Origin: Collinsella phocaeensis
GTDB lineage: Bacteria; Actinomycetota; Coriobacteriia; Coriobacteriales; Coriobacteriaceae
Direction of reading: 5' to 3'
Assembly (NCBI RefSeq): GCF_900119895.1
Contig: NZ_FQLR01000004.1
Coordinates: 682,001-746,000 of the forward strand
Length of the DNA stretch: 64,000 nucleotides
Shown here: piece after piece, positions 9,014 through 17,440 of the stretch
Position numbering within the stretch: position 1 is the stretch's first letter
How the letters are laid out: each line of letters begins with the position of its first letter
Notes under the pieces: model-generated
The model's input: only the letters and a program-made list of their open reading frames with translations
What the model was told of the DNA's origin: nothing
Databases searched by the model: none
Position numbers and translations under genes: made by a program

Positions 9014-9730
9014 ATGAGGCTGTACGTCTACGCAGACGAGTCCGGGGCGTTCGACAAGTTTCATAACGATGTATTCGTTTATGGCGGAGTGGTGCTGCTG
9101 GGAACGGCTGCAAAAGATAATGCCGTGCGCAGGTTCTTGGCGATCGAGCGCGAGATCATTTTCGCGAGCGCCGACCACGATCCCAAAGCCGAGCTCAAGG
9201 CATCCCAGATGACTTTAAAGGAGCGAAAGAGGTCCTTCACCTCTATCGAAAGGCCGGGATGCCACCAGTACGCCGCAATCGTTGACCAGCAGGCTCTATA
9301 CGACGCTATTTTCGATAGCAAGCGTCGCAAGCAGCAGTTTCTTGATTATGCTCTAAAACGTGCAGTTAAATCCGGGATAGTCGAGGCGCTTCGACTTGCC
9401 GGTGTCGCAAAAGAAGAGGTTGACTCCGTAACCGTTGTTGTCGACGAGCACTCAACCTCGACCGACGGTAGATACAATTTGCAGGAGACAACCGATGAGG
9501 AGCTGCGCCGTGGGATGTTCAACTTCAATTATCGGAAGTTCTTTCCTCCGGTTTTTGCTCACGAAATCCCGAAGGTGAAAGTCGCTTACGTCGATTCATC
9601 GAAGGTGCCGTTGATTCGCGCCGCGGATGTAACGGCGAACTGGGCCTACATGGCAGAGCGCGATCGGGCCTCGTATCCGCATGCTTACGAGATGCTGAAA
9701 AGCAGAGCGACGATCATCAGGTTGCCGTAA
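9014..9730 (+). CDS. DUF3800 domain-containing protein
   Basis: A 238-residue protein of the DUF3800 family, whose members are common in mobile and defence-rich regions and are suspected to have an RNase H-like nuclease fold; no enzymatic role is established here. Seen: the N-terminal strand LYVYADESGAFDKF with acidic residues that could bind metal, VTVVVDEHSTSTDGRYN in the middle, and VAYVDSSKVPLIRAADVTAN near the end, a third acidic motif. The spacing of these acidic motifs is what suggests a nuclease. The ATG at 9014 has AGCGGGG upstream. The flanking hairpin leader and two dead relatives nearby indicate repeated acquisition and loss of this gene type. Confidence 0.8.
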   Translation: MRLYVYADESGAFDKFHNDVFVYGGVVLLGTAAKDNAVRRFLAIEREIIFASADHDPKAELKASQMTLKERKRSFTSIERPGCHQYAAIVDQQALYDAIFDSKRRKQQFLDYALKRAVKSGIVEALRLAGVAKEEVDSVTVVVDEHSTSTDGRYNLQETTDEELRRGMFNFNYRKFFPPVFAHEIPKVKVAYVDSSKVPLIRAADVTANWAYMAERDRASYPHAYEMLKSRATIIRLP

Positions 9731-10055
9731 ATAGCGGCGCGTGACGTGGTGTGGTGCCGCGTATTGTCCGGATTTGCAGGGTTCGGGGTTTTCTGGACCA
9801 GCGGACTGTTCGCCGTTGCAGTGTTTCGGAATATCATCCATGGCGCTGCCTGGGTGGATATGTGTGAGATGGGTGTGGGGAGGAGGCTGGGGACGGTACC
9901 AACTATGGGCACTCAGTTTGATTTGGATCTATTCGCATCCATTCACCTGATGACTAGAATGAACAGATGTGAATAGTAAGGTGCGAGGTATGGATTGCCT
10001 TTCGATTTTCATCAACATGTTTGCCGCTTTGGGCACTGTGATTGCTTCTTGGGCG
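9731..10055. other. Non-coding stretch
   Basis: About 325 bp between the DUF3800 gene and the capG fragment. No gene, repeat or terminator could be supported; open frames here are short and lack ribosome binding sites. Confidence 0.45.
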
Positions 10056-10204
10056 GCGCGCACCGCCGTGGCGCTGGATGCGGAGGGCTCGCTCCCCAGG
10101 AGCCCGTGCCCGACTACGCCGACGAGAGCGTGTCCACCAAGGTCGTGAAGATCATCCAGTCCTATACGGGCATCGTGGACAAGATGGTGTGGAGGAAGCG
10201 CTAG
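10056..10204 (+). pseudogene. 3' fragment of a second capG copy
   Basis: This 149-bp stretch is a near copy of the last part of capG (about 1335-1484). Both end in the same coding sequence KVVKIIQSYTGIVDKMVWRK followed by TAG. Differences are a handful of substitutions and one missing base in the CCCCAGG region near 10098, so the fragment is out of frame upstream. Similarity stops abruptly at both sides: upstream sequence is unrelated, and after the stop the two copies diverge. It is a scar of a capsule-cluster exchange or duplication rather than a gene. Confidence 0.88.
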
Positions 10205-10388
10205 CAATTTCGGTAACTGCATGCTGCATGCGACCGCCTTCGGACGGCTTGCCTTCGGTTGGGGGTGACCGGAGGCGGGCCATCCGGAGGCGGCTTGTGT
10301 CATGGTGAGACCATGCGAGCGATACCTGCTTTGATCAGGCTTTATTGGATGGGTGCGCTGTGTTGCCAATACTAGCTAGGTGCAGCGC

Positions 10389-11735
10389 TCACTCTCTTTC
10401 TATCATGGGTATCAAGCAGCCGTTCTCCACCTCATCGATCGTTTTGTATGCTGCAATCTTCTTGTCAAATTGATTAGTCCATCGTAGGGCGGCAACCGCG
10501 TCAATGAACTCATCGATGCGGTTCTCGTCATCGACCATGCTACGATAGTCGTCAGGCTTGATGCAGCGGCCAAAGGTTTCCACAAAGCAGTTCTTAATTT
10601 CTTTCGACCCTTTCACTTCCGTAGTGAAAACAGAGTAGTCTCCTTTGTTTATGAGTCGATCGTAGGCAGCTGGATTGGACACCCGTATCCCAGCCACAAC
10701 GGTGTCCATAAAGCTGACGCGAAAGACAGCCTCGTTCGTGTTGTGTGCATCGTCGAGGCGAGCCAAATTCGGCTTACATATGTCGATGAGACGATTCGTT
10801 TCCCGTAGCGACATTTCGTGTGCCTCAACAATTGATTTGATGACCAAACTTGATTGGTAGCTTGGATTCATCTCCCTATGTGCCAGATAATCGTCCATAT
10901 CTACCGTGCGGATTGGGACCGTAATGTCGTAGAACTTGGATAGATAACGGCTGCCGTTAAAGCCCGCACCATATTGTCCTTCGATTACGTGTGCAAGCTG
11001 TTCAGTGTTGAGGGAATACAGTACAACGACGTTATCCAGATCAAACAACGTCTTGAGCTCCTCCAAGAGCTTGCAGGCGAATCTTGGCTCACATCTGTCG
11101 AGCTCATCGACAATGAGGAGCAATTTGTCTGCGCGTTCTTTTAGGACGAGATTCACCGCTTCGGCAACTGCGCAGCGTAAGCTCGACCGCTTTTTGAATG
11201 CGTCGAGCAGGTCCTCCACTTTCATCGCCTGCGCTGTCTTATCGATTGCAGAGCCGAGCCCGGGGATGCAGCAATTGAATGTTAGTTCCATAAGGGCCTT
11301 GAGCGCCGTCTTTATCACCTTGTTGTCCGACGGCTCGCTCTCGAGGCGAACCTCGTCGGTTTCCGCAGCGAGCGTGCATGCAATTGACGCCAAGGGATCG
11401 CCCCAGTAGTCACAGCTCCAGGCGTTGTAGTAAACAGGTAGATAGTCACAATGCCACGAGGTATTGCCTTTGAATGCATTGCTGGCAATCATGTTAATTC
11501 CTGCTGGCAGCACGTCTGGGCAGGTATTGAGGTTATCAATGACGATTTTAAGGGATCTGACGAAATACGTTTTACCAGATCCCCAATCCCCATCGAGAAA
11601 GATGGACAGTCCTTTATCTATATTCATCAGCAGGCGCAGCATGTCTGCTATATCCTTATTACGATTAAGCGAGTTACTCGATATGAGCTCAAGAAGCTCA
11701 TCGTCGCCAGGATTGTAGTTGGTTCGTTGCAACAT
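10389..11735 (-). CDS. KAP family P-loop NTPase
   Basis: A 448-residue NTPase of the KAP family (STAND-like P-loop proteins often found with membrane or defence genes). Seen: Walker A GDWGSGKT at residues 49-56, the YYNAWSCDYWGDPL segment typical of KAP proteins, a hydrophobic region with FNCCIPGLGSAI near 155, Walker B LLLIVDELDRCEP near 212 and the sensor-like VVLYSLNTEQLAHVIEGQYG. The KAP signature is the Walker B followed by DRC and the KFYDITVPIRTV region. Base composition is lower in GC than the chromosome, consistent with transfer. Its 3' end abuts the capG scar. It is transcribed away from the unknown gene at 12060, so the two may share a control region. Confidence 0.85.
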   Translation of the reverse strand: MLQRTNYNPGDDELLELISSNSLNRNKDIADMLRLLMNIDKGLSIFLDGDWGSGKTYFVRSLKIVIDNLNTCPDVLPAGINMIASNAFKGNTSWHCDYLPVYYNAWSCDYWGDPLASIACTLAAETDEVRLESEPSDNKVIKTALKALMELTFNCCIPGLGSAIDKTAQAMKVEDLLDAFKKRSSLRCAVAEAVNLVLKERADKLLLIVDELDRCEPRFACKLLEELKTLFDLDNVVVLYSLNTEQLAHVIEGQYGAGFNGSRYLSKFYDITVPIRTVDMDDYLAHREMNPSYQSSLVIKSIVEAHEMSLRETNRLIDICKPNLARLDDAHNTNEAVFRVSFMDTVVAGIRVSNPAAYDRLINKGDYSVFTTEVKGSKEIKNCFVETFGRCIKPDDYRSMVDDENRIDEFIDAVAALRWTNQFDKKIAAYKTIDEVENGCLIPMIERE

Positions 11736-12059
11736 TTTGTCTCCTATTCATTTGGACACGAGTGATTCATTTCTTCCCGGGAACAGCGGGCGTTAATCAA
11801 AAAGTAGGTATTTACCCCATTGAGACAACTCCGTTCGTGTTTTGGTGGTGGGGTTGGGAGTATTCGTCCGAAACTCAGCCGGCTTAGATGGAGCTCCACT
11901 CAGGTGTCATTCGTCGTCAATTATCGAGTGTCCTGAATTAATGTGAGACTAGGTGGATAATAGGCCACAGGGCTAAAAAGAGTTCCTTACGTAGGTGCTT
12001 GCTTAGAGCATTTCCATTGAATGAGTGGGCACTTCGGTGATCGTATGGCTGGAGACGGG
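11736..12059. other. Divergent intergenic region, KAP NTPase / unknown gene
   Basis: About 320 bp between two divergently read accessory genes. It should hold both promoters. It is AT-rich compared with the chromosome, but no convincing paired promoter elements or operator could be assigned by eye. Confidence 0.4.
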
Positions 12060-12884
12060 ATGAGCTGCAATAGAGGAGATTCAGAAAAACGAGCGCTCAG
12101 TCTTGTGAAGGAGGGGTTGTTTGGAACCATTAGTGCTAATGATCCCGTCTGTGATTCACGGTGTATGTTCGGCTTCAACTCAGATGAGGCTGATTGCTTT
12201 GCTGGGTTTTTGTCCTCGCTGGCGCCAAACGCAAACCTAAGCCTGTTTCCGGATTTCGTATCTCCCGATGGCTTTATCGAACATTTTCGCGTGAGTGCCT
12301 CTTCTGGCAAGGGAGGCGGCTCAAAGTATTTTGAGAGGCAGTCTGAAATCAAGAAGCAAGTTGAAGGTATGGTGGAAGAACTATATTCTTCCACGAATGA
12401 AGAAGACGGATTATTTTCGACGTTGTCGGCTGCGTATGTTCAGCCTGACGCGAAGTATTGGGACTTCGCTAACTCGTTCAAACGGTCCTGGCGTAAGCAT
12501 ATGGAGAGCAGGAGTAAGTATCTAGAGCAGGATGCGTCGCCGCGCCATCAGGCATTTTTGGTGGAAATGTCCCAGTTTGGCTTAGAGATGTTCGAGATCA
12601 TCAATATAGATGGGCTGGATGACCGTTGCTTCGGCGATCTTTATGAACCGGAGCATTTAAACAACTATCGTTTGAGTCGCGATAGATATTTGCTGTCATG
12701 GATACTCGAAAATGCCGACGGCATCAACTATGTGATCTTTCTGAGCGCAGATAGGCTTGTCGAAGTTATCCACGTGCCGATGATACCTACCCTCATCAAG
12801 TTCCTTCGATGGGATTATTGCATCATGGGGAGCCGTGTGGTTGAAATGCACTCTGTGGGCAATGTGCTGACTACCGTGGATTGA
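12060..12884 (+). CDS. Hypothetical protein, possible nuclease-like accessory gene
   Basis: A 274-residue protein that I do not recognise with confidence. The start at ATG 12060 is chosen because GGAG lies 5 bp upstream; in-frame ATGs at 12021 and 12045 would add 13 or 5 residues. Residues around 62-90 read LSLFPDFVSPDGFIEHFRVS followed by ASSGKGGGSKYFER and a helix QSEIKKQVEGMVEEL. A pattern of Pro-Asp, Glu-His-Phe and a basic Lys/Arg run occurs in some restriction-like nucleases, but this is only a suggestion. The C-terminal half is rich in aromatic and charged residues (DRYLLSWILENADGINYVIF). It lies in a defence-like island, divergent from the KAP NTPase. Composition is AT-rich like its neighbour. 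Confidence 0.6.
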   Translation: MSCNRGDSEKRALSLVKEGLFGTISANDPVCDSRCMFGFNSDEADCFAGFLSSLAPNANLSLFPDFVSPDGFIEHFRVSASSGKGGGSKYFERQSEIKKQVEGMVEELYSSTNEEDGLFSTLSAAYVQPDAKYWDFANSFKRSWRKHMESRSKYLEQDASPRHQAFLVEMSQFGLEMFEIINIDGLDDRCFGDLYEPEHLNNYRLSRDRYLLSWILENADGINYVIFLSADRLVEVIHVPMIPTLIKFLRWDYCIMGSRVVEMHSVGNVLTTVD

Positions 12885-13592
12885 TTATCGGTTCGCATTT
12901 TGCGTGTTGAAACTAACCAACACGTCGCCGAGCTATGGGTTGGTTGCTGAGTGCCGAATCCTTGCTGATCGAGTCGAGCCGAAAAGTATTGGCGTGTCCA
13001 TTTACCAGCATGTGGCACGCGCGGACATCGAAAATGACCCCTAGGTGCCGTTTGCCGGGTTCCAGCCGCGATACGATGAGGGTCGAGGTACGTTCCTCGT
13101 GGCCCCAGGGTTTCGAATAGATTGGCAGTGTGCCTACCGTCCTTGCCGGGCATGGTGCAGAAGGGTGACCGAGGACGAATCGGCTGCGGCTTCTTCGCCG
13201 TGTTCCCGGTCTTCTGTCCCTCTCGGCTGTATGGCGAGTCCGATTGCTTATTCGGAGAGGAGCGGGTGGGGCACGGGTGGCGAGGGGTGATATGGAAAGC
13301 ACGAAACGGGTTCTACCTATAGCGCGCAATGCTCAGATGATTACACAGAAAGCGCGATAGCGGAAAACGGCCGTCCAGCTCGACGGCTTGCGTTTCGCAA
13401 AGGCTGCGCGAGAGTCGTTACGGGCCGCCTGCGAGGCTTAGAGTTTGCGGTGGCCTTTCGGATGCCGGTCTTGTTGTGCGGATTGCGCTGTGCAACCATG
13501 CAATAACCGAAGGAACGTTAGCTCTGTAGGCGTCAGATTAGCGAGGTCCGCATCTCGTCTTTTCGCGTACATGGGGGTTCTGGACCGAGCGC
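12885..13592. other. Degenerate stretch in accessory island
   Basis: About 700 bp with no supportable gene. A short stem (GCGAGGT / ATCTCGT, two G-U pairs, CCGC loop) at 13541-13557 precedes the DUF3800 fragment at the place where the other copies carry a stronger hairpin. The remainder looks like decayed coding sequence of unknown origin. Confidence 0.45.
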
Positions 13593-13739
13593 TTTAATCT
13601 CCGCGTCGACGAGGCCGGCAACCAGGATCTTTCGGAGGGCCGCTATCTCGTCGCCGTTGCCCTTTATGAGCATAGTACGTGCATCGAGGACGCCATCGCT
13701 CGATGCGAGGCGCGCTTGTTCGAGGCGGAGGGCATCCCC
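13593..13739 (+). pseudogene. N-terminal fragment of a DUF3800 gene
   Basis: About 49 codons that align with the N-terminus of the pseudogene at 8149. The common core is VDEAGNQDLSEGRYLVAV here against IDETGNQDLSEDRHFVAV there, followed by LYEH and an AIAR helix. Coding similarity ends near 13739 and the rest of the gene is missing. No start codon survives in frame. It marks an older DUF3800 insertion on the other side of the KAP region. Confidence 0.72.
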
Positions 13740-14226
13740 TATTTTTATATCTTCTTGCCTGGATAGTATCCGTAACATCGGTTACAGCCGGATCTGTTTC
13801 GAAGATTGACCTTGCGTGCGTTTCCCCGAGCTCAGTTTTGCCGACTTTTCGCAGCCGTATCGGAAGGGGCGAATGTATACGGGGGCGATGCCGCTTGCTG
13901 ACCTGCGATTCTTCCGGGATAAGCGGCGGCGGACCCGGCGAAATCGGGAATCGATGGGAGGGGGTGGAAACCGCACTGACGGGCTTCGGCATGTGGGCGC
14001 CTGGGATGTTTGGCGCGAAAGCGGCCGCCGCGCCTCAAAGCCAAAAGGCCCGCCGTCCCATGCGGGAACAGCGACCTTTCTTCGTTCCCGCTTCGCGTGG
14101 AGACGCGGAAGCTATCGCTTCTACGGCAGGCGCCATCGTCATAACGGCACGCTCGCTAGGCCGATTTGACGAAATCCACAGGGCTTCTCGAGGGTGCGAG
14201 GGTTCGAGGGCGACAAAAGATGTCGA
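13740..14226. other. Non-coding stretch before the AbiL-like operon
   Basis: About 490 bp without a supportable gene on either strand. The open frames are GC-rich shadows with no ribosome binding site and no recognisable product. Confidence 0.45.
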
Positions 14227-14259
14227 AGAGCTATAACCAGAAAAACTGGTTATAGCTCT
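14227..14259. promoter_or_regulatory. Perfect 14-bp inverted repeat, candidate operator
   Basis: AGAGCTATAACCAG and its exact complement are separated by AAAAA. The element lies 67 bp before the ATPase start at 14327. It is followed at once by TACAAT (14262-14267), a plausible -10 box, and by a smaller CTACAA / TTGTAG repeat. A dyad touching a promoter suggests a repressor site. There is no T-run to support a terminator. Confidence 0.6.
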
Positions 14260-14326
14260 GCTACAATGAATGTGTTGTAGCTGATTCTGGCGACCTGGAA
14301 TATCGGCCTATTGAAAAGGAAGCGCC

Positions 14327-15541
14327 ATGCGTATCGTTAAAGTTGTTGCCAAGGGACTCCCTCTTTATCGTGATGAGCAGCTGACGCTTGACTTATATGC
14401 AACCGATCGCGTTGCGAGGGGTGAAGACGGAGCTATTCACGATGTGATGCGGTTGGGAACTTCCGGTGCAATATACTCGCAAAACGTTTTGGGTTTTGTG
14501 GGCGTCAACGCGTCGGGCAAGACGTCGACCCTTAATTTGCTGGAGTTCATCGTTTCTTATTTGACAGACCGCAGAGTGTCGAGGCATCTTGCATTCGAGC
14601 AAGGGCGGCTTGGCAGGATTGGCAAAGAACTTGATCTTTCGGTGGTGTTCTGGAAAGACGGGACATTCTATCTTTTGGATTCGAGCTTGCGCTGCGAAAA
14701 GCCGGAAGGCGGAAGATCCGGTTGCGTGTACGGGGACGACTTGGTTTTTGAGGACGAAGCGCTCTGGAAGCTTGATTCGGCGTACCCGAAGCGCGCGTTC
14801 TTGGATGATCTTGAGCTATTTAAGAGCAGCGCCTCGATTCTCATTCGTAGGAACGGCGACCATAACGAGGACCCTTCTGTGCTCACAGCTGATGAGCGCG
14901 CGTACTTGGACGGTCATACGAGCATCGTGTCCCGTGTCACGGGACAGGTCGGTGAGCGCGTCTCGCGTCCGATGGGCATGCTTCCGCGGGAGGACCTCCC
15001 GGCCCCCGTCCTGCGAGCATTCGACCCGAGCATCGAGTCGCTTTCGTATGACCCCGAACTCCAGGTTTACCATTTAAAGTTTTACGGCGAAGCCGAGAGG
15101 GCGATGGGGCCTGACGCCGTAGGTGCTTTTCTTTCTCGGGGGACTATTATCGGCGCGGAGATGGTCCAGTATGCTTTAGGCAGGCTGCGAGATGGCGGCT
15201 ATATGATCGTCGACGAGATTGAGACGAGCCTCAATAGGTCGCTTGTCGGCGTTGTGATAGGGCTGTTCGCGTCTCCTGCGACAAACCCTCATGGCGCGCA
15301 GCTGGTATTCACCACGCATGTGCCCGAGTTGCTTGACGAGGTGCGCCGCAAGGACGCCGTGTACGTTCTGCGGCGAGACGCGGCCTATAAGACGGAGGCC
15401 GTTAAATACTCCGACGAGGTCAAGCGCATTGAGAACAAGAAATCTGGTGCCATCCTGCGCAACAAAGTCAGGGGGTCGCTTCCCAATTATCCTGATGTTC
15501 AGGCGATGCGCCTCTATGTAAAGAGGTGTCTGGATGACTAG
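14327..15541 (+). CDS. AAA family ATPase of an AbiL/RloAB-like two-gene system
   Basis: A 404-residue ABC/SMC-type AAA ATPase resembling the larger subunit of two-gene abortive-infection systems (AbiLi, RloA). Seen: Walker A GVNASGKT at 59-66, the Walker B segment YMIVDEIETSLN near residue 292 and the switch region LVFTTHVPELLDE near 325. The long spacing between Walker A and B fits the family, which carries a lid or coiled region there. Its stop overlaps the start of the next gene by 8 bp, showing translational coupling with the small partner. A perfect dyad lies just upstream. Family knowledge suggests a sensor ATPase controlling a toxic effector; the trigger is unknown. Confidence 0.8.
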   Translation: MRIVKVVAKGLPLYRDEQLTLDLYATDRVARGEDGAIHDVMRLGTSGAIYSQNVLGFVGVNASGKTSTLNLLEFIVSYLTDRRVSRHLAFEQGRLGRIGKELDLSVVFWKDGTFYLLDSSLRCEKPEGGRSGCVYGDDLVFEDEALWKLDSAYPKRAFLDDLELFKSSASILIRRNGDHNEDPSVLTADERAYLDGHTSIVSRVTGQVGERVSRPMGMLPREDLPAPVLRAFDPSIESLSYDPELQVYHLKFYGEAERAMGPDAVGAFLSRGTIIGAEMVQYALGRLRDGGYMIVDEIETSLNRSLVGVVIGLFASPATNPHGAQLVFTTHVPELLDEVRRKDAVYVLRRDAAYKTEAVKYSDEVKRIENKKSGAILRNKVRGSLPNYPDVQAMRLYVKRCLDD

Positions 15542-16121
15542 GGACGAGGCGCGCAGTCTTCTGCGAGGCAAGTTCGTTCTGTTTTCCGTGGAGGGCGCTG
15601 CCGAGGCGGTGGTCATGGAATCCCTCATTGCTCATGATGCCTTGGTGGTTCCTTTCGAGCGCCTGGTGTCAGACAGCGATGACCCAACTCGGTATTACAC
15701 GCGTACTCGCAAGGCTCGCGACATAGCGGACAGGTATTTTAAGTCGAACTACTATTCCGATGGTGCCGATGGCCTGTTGATAGCAAGAATCGTAGACACC
15801 TCTTCGGCAAAATTCGAACTTCCGAAAAAGGTGCGCGACGACGCGACGGTTTTGAGTTTCTACACAAAACCCGAGATTGAAATGTTAGCCATTCACCGAG
15901 AGGGAGCTTTTAAGGAGTGGGGACGAGAGAGTCGTAGAAATCGCTCTCTGCGTCCGAACGAGTTTTGTAAAGCGAACCTTGGGATGAAAGATATCAAGGA
16001 GACCAACTTCCTAAGGGGATATTGGAGCGACTGCGACGAGCTTGTAAAGGCGATAAGGGAATATGCGCGCACGTCGAGTCGAGGTCGTGATGAGTTGTTT
16101 TTAGCTGACCTATTGAAGTAG
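15534..16121 (+). CDS. RloB/AbiLii-like partner protein, possible Toprim-type effector
   Basis: A 195-residue protein translationally coupled to the AAA ATPase. The N-terminus has FVLFSVEGAAEAVVMESLI (residues 14-32) with an EG-x-x-E pattern, and near residue 85 there is an IARIVDTSSAKFELP strand carrying Asp. This arrangement resembles Toprim or RloB-like effectors, which use a Glu and Asp residues for metal-dependent nuclease activity. The C-terminal half has a basic WGRESRRNRSLRPNEFCKAN segment and a helix ending ARTSSRGRDELFLADLL. The function is inferred from the pairing with the ATPase. An alternative is an unrelated small partner without catalytic activity. Confidence 0.65.
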   Translation: MTRDEARSLLRGKFVLFSVEGAAEAVVMESLIAHDALVVPFERLVSDSDDPTRYYTRTRKARDIADRYFKSNYYSDGADGLLIARIVDTSSAKFELPKKVRDDATVLSFYTKPEIEMLAIHREGAFKEWGRESRRNRSLRPNEFCKANLGMKDIKETNFLRGYWSDCDELVKAIREYARTSSRGRDELFLADLLK

Positions 16122-16137
16122 GCGGCCCGGGGAGCCA

Positions 16138-17112
16138 ATGATGTGGCGTATGGATTCAGGCAGGGAAACGGCAGGCATAGCAATGGTCAGCACGCAGCAG
16201 GGGAGCTCGGCTCCCGCATACGGTATCCGCTCCAACAGTGGGTTCTCCATCCTAGGCGATTCCATCAGCACGCTCGCGGGCGCAACGCCGCCGGGATGGC
16301 GTACGCACTACGAGGGCGAGGTTCATGTGGACGGCGTCACCGAGCCCGCCCACACCTGGTGGGGCCAGGTGATCGACCACTTCGGCGGCCATCTGGTCGC
16401 CAACGCGGCGTTCTCGGGATCGGTGGTGGAGGGCTTCGGCTTTCCCGCCGGCGACAGCCCCGAGCGCGCCGCCGCGCTCGCGGGCGCGGACGGCGAGCTG
16501 CCGGACGTCGTGCTCGTCTTCATGGGCATCAACGATTACGGCTGGGGCGGCGGGCGCAACCAGGTGATGGGGGAGAGCCTTTCGGCTTCCGCCCGCCCCG
16601 AGGGCCTGCCCGGCCCGCGCGAGGTCGCCATGGCGGTGGGGCCCGAGGCGCTCGACCGCTTCGGGCGCGCCTACGCCTCCATGCTCTCCCGCGTGCGCGC
16701 GCTCGCGCCGCAGGCGGACATCTGGTGCCTCACGCTCTCGCCTGCCACCTCGCCCAGCCCGGGGGAATCCTGCTACAAGTACAGCATCCGCGGCATCGAG
16801 CTCGCCGCGTACAACCGCGCGATCAAGCATGCCGCCGCGTCAGCCGGCGCCCATATCGCCGACATCGCGGCGTTCGGCGTCGCCTACGACGCGGTGGACG
16901 CCTGCCACCCCTCGGCGCTCGGTATGCGCCAGATCGCCGACATGGTGATCGCGCAGATGGAGGGCCTGCCTGCCGACCGTGCGCTCATCTCCTCGCTTGC
17001 CGACGCCCCGGCCGCCCGCCGCATCTGCTTCGAGCGCGATTGCGCGGGCTGTCCGCTCGGCGACGCCGACCCGCGGCGCTGGACGATCGCCTGCGCGGGC
17101 CCCCGGGGATAG
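16138..17112 (+). CDS. SGNH/GDSL hydrolase family protein
   Basis: A 324-residue hydrolase of the SGNH superfamily, enzymes that usually deacylate esters or glycans. Seen: block I FSILGDSISTLAG with the nucleophile Ser near residue 42, the block III MGINDYGWGGG with the conserved Asn, and block V VDACHPSALGMRQIAD containing the Asp-x-x-His pair. No signal peptide is apparent, so the enzyme is probably cytoplasmic. The C-terminus carries a cysteine cluster CFERDCAGCPLGDADP that is not part of the usual fold and might bind metal. The ATG at 16138 has GGAG 5 bp upstream and follows the effector gene by 16 bp, although GC-rich codon use shows it belongs to the core chromosome, not the island. Confidence 0.85.
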   Translation: MMWRMDSGRETAGIAMVSTQQGSSAPAYGIRSNSGFSILGDSISTLAGATPPGWRTHYEGEVHVDGVTEPAHTWWGQVIDHFGGHLVANAAFSGSVVEGFGFPAGDSPERAAALAGADGELPDVVLVFMGINDYGWGGGRNQVMGESLSASARPEGLPGPREVAMAVGPEALDRFGRAYASMLSRVRALAPQADIWCLTLSPATSPSPGESCYKYSIRGIELAAYNRAIKHAAASAGAHIADIAAFGVAYDAVDACHPSALGMRQIADMVIAQMEGLPADRALISSLADAPAARRICFERDCAGCPLGDADPRRWTIACAGPRG

Positions 17113-17440
17113 GAATCGCCGGCATCCTTGCGCGGCTGCGGGGATAGGGCCTGTTGCGACGTCCGTGTTTGCGCGCGCCGCCGTGCTCGGGAGCCCGCTG
17201 CTCCGCTGCGGCTCGCTTCCGGCCCGTCTCGTCCCGTACAGGCGCATCGCGAACGGCATCGCCTTCACGGACGTCCGCCTCACGTCATGTTTGCCCGGCT
17301 TCGCCATCCGCTCAAAGGGCTACCGAACGCACCTGAAAACAGGTACACTTATGCGGTTGTATCACTGTCAAGCACCGCCTGCGGCGCGCGAGCGCGGCTC
17401 AGCACGGCGAGGGCGCTACCGAATCGTTAAGGAGACCGAT
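17113..17440. other. Leader region upstream of tyrS
   Basis: About 330 bp. A short stem ACCTG-AAAA-CAGGT occurs at 17331-17344, and the region should contain the tyrS promoter. I looked for a T-box leader (specifier loop, T-box bulge, terminator) and could not find one. Nothing else is supported. Confidence 0.45.

Noticed and set aside
12885-13592. A possible gene between the unknown gene and the DUF3800 fragment.
   Set aside because: All frames are short and lack ribosome binding sites and recognisable domains; the stretch looks decayed.
17113-17440. T-box leader before tyrS.
   Set aside because: No specifier loop, T-box bulge or terminator with T-run could be found in the 330-bp leader.
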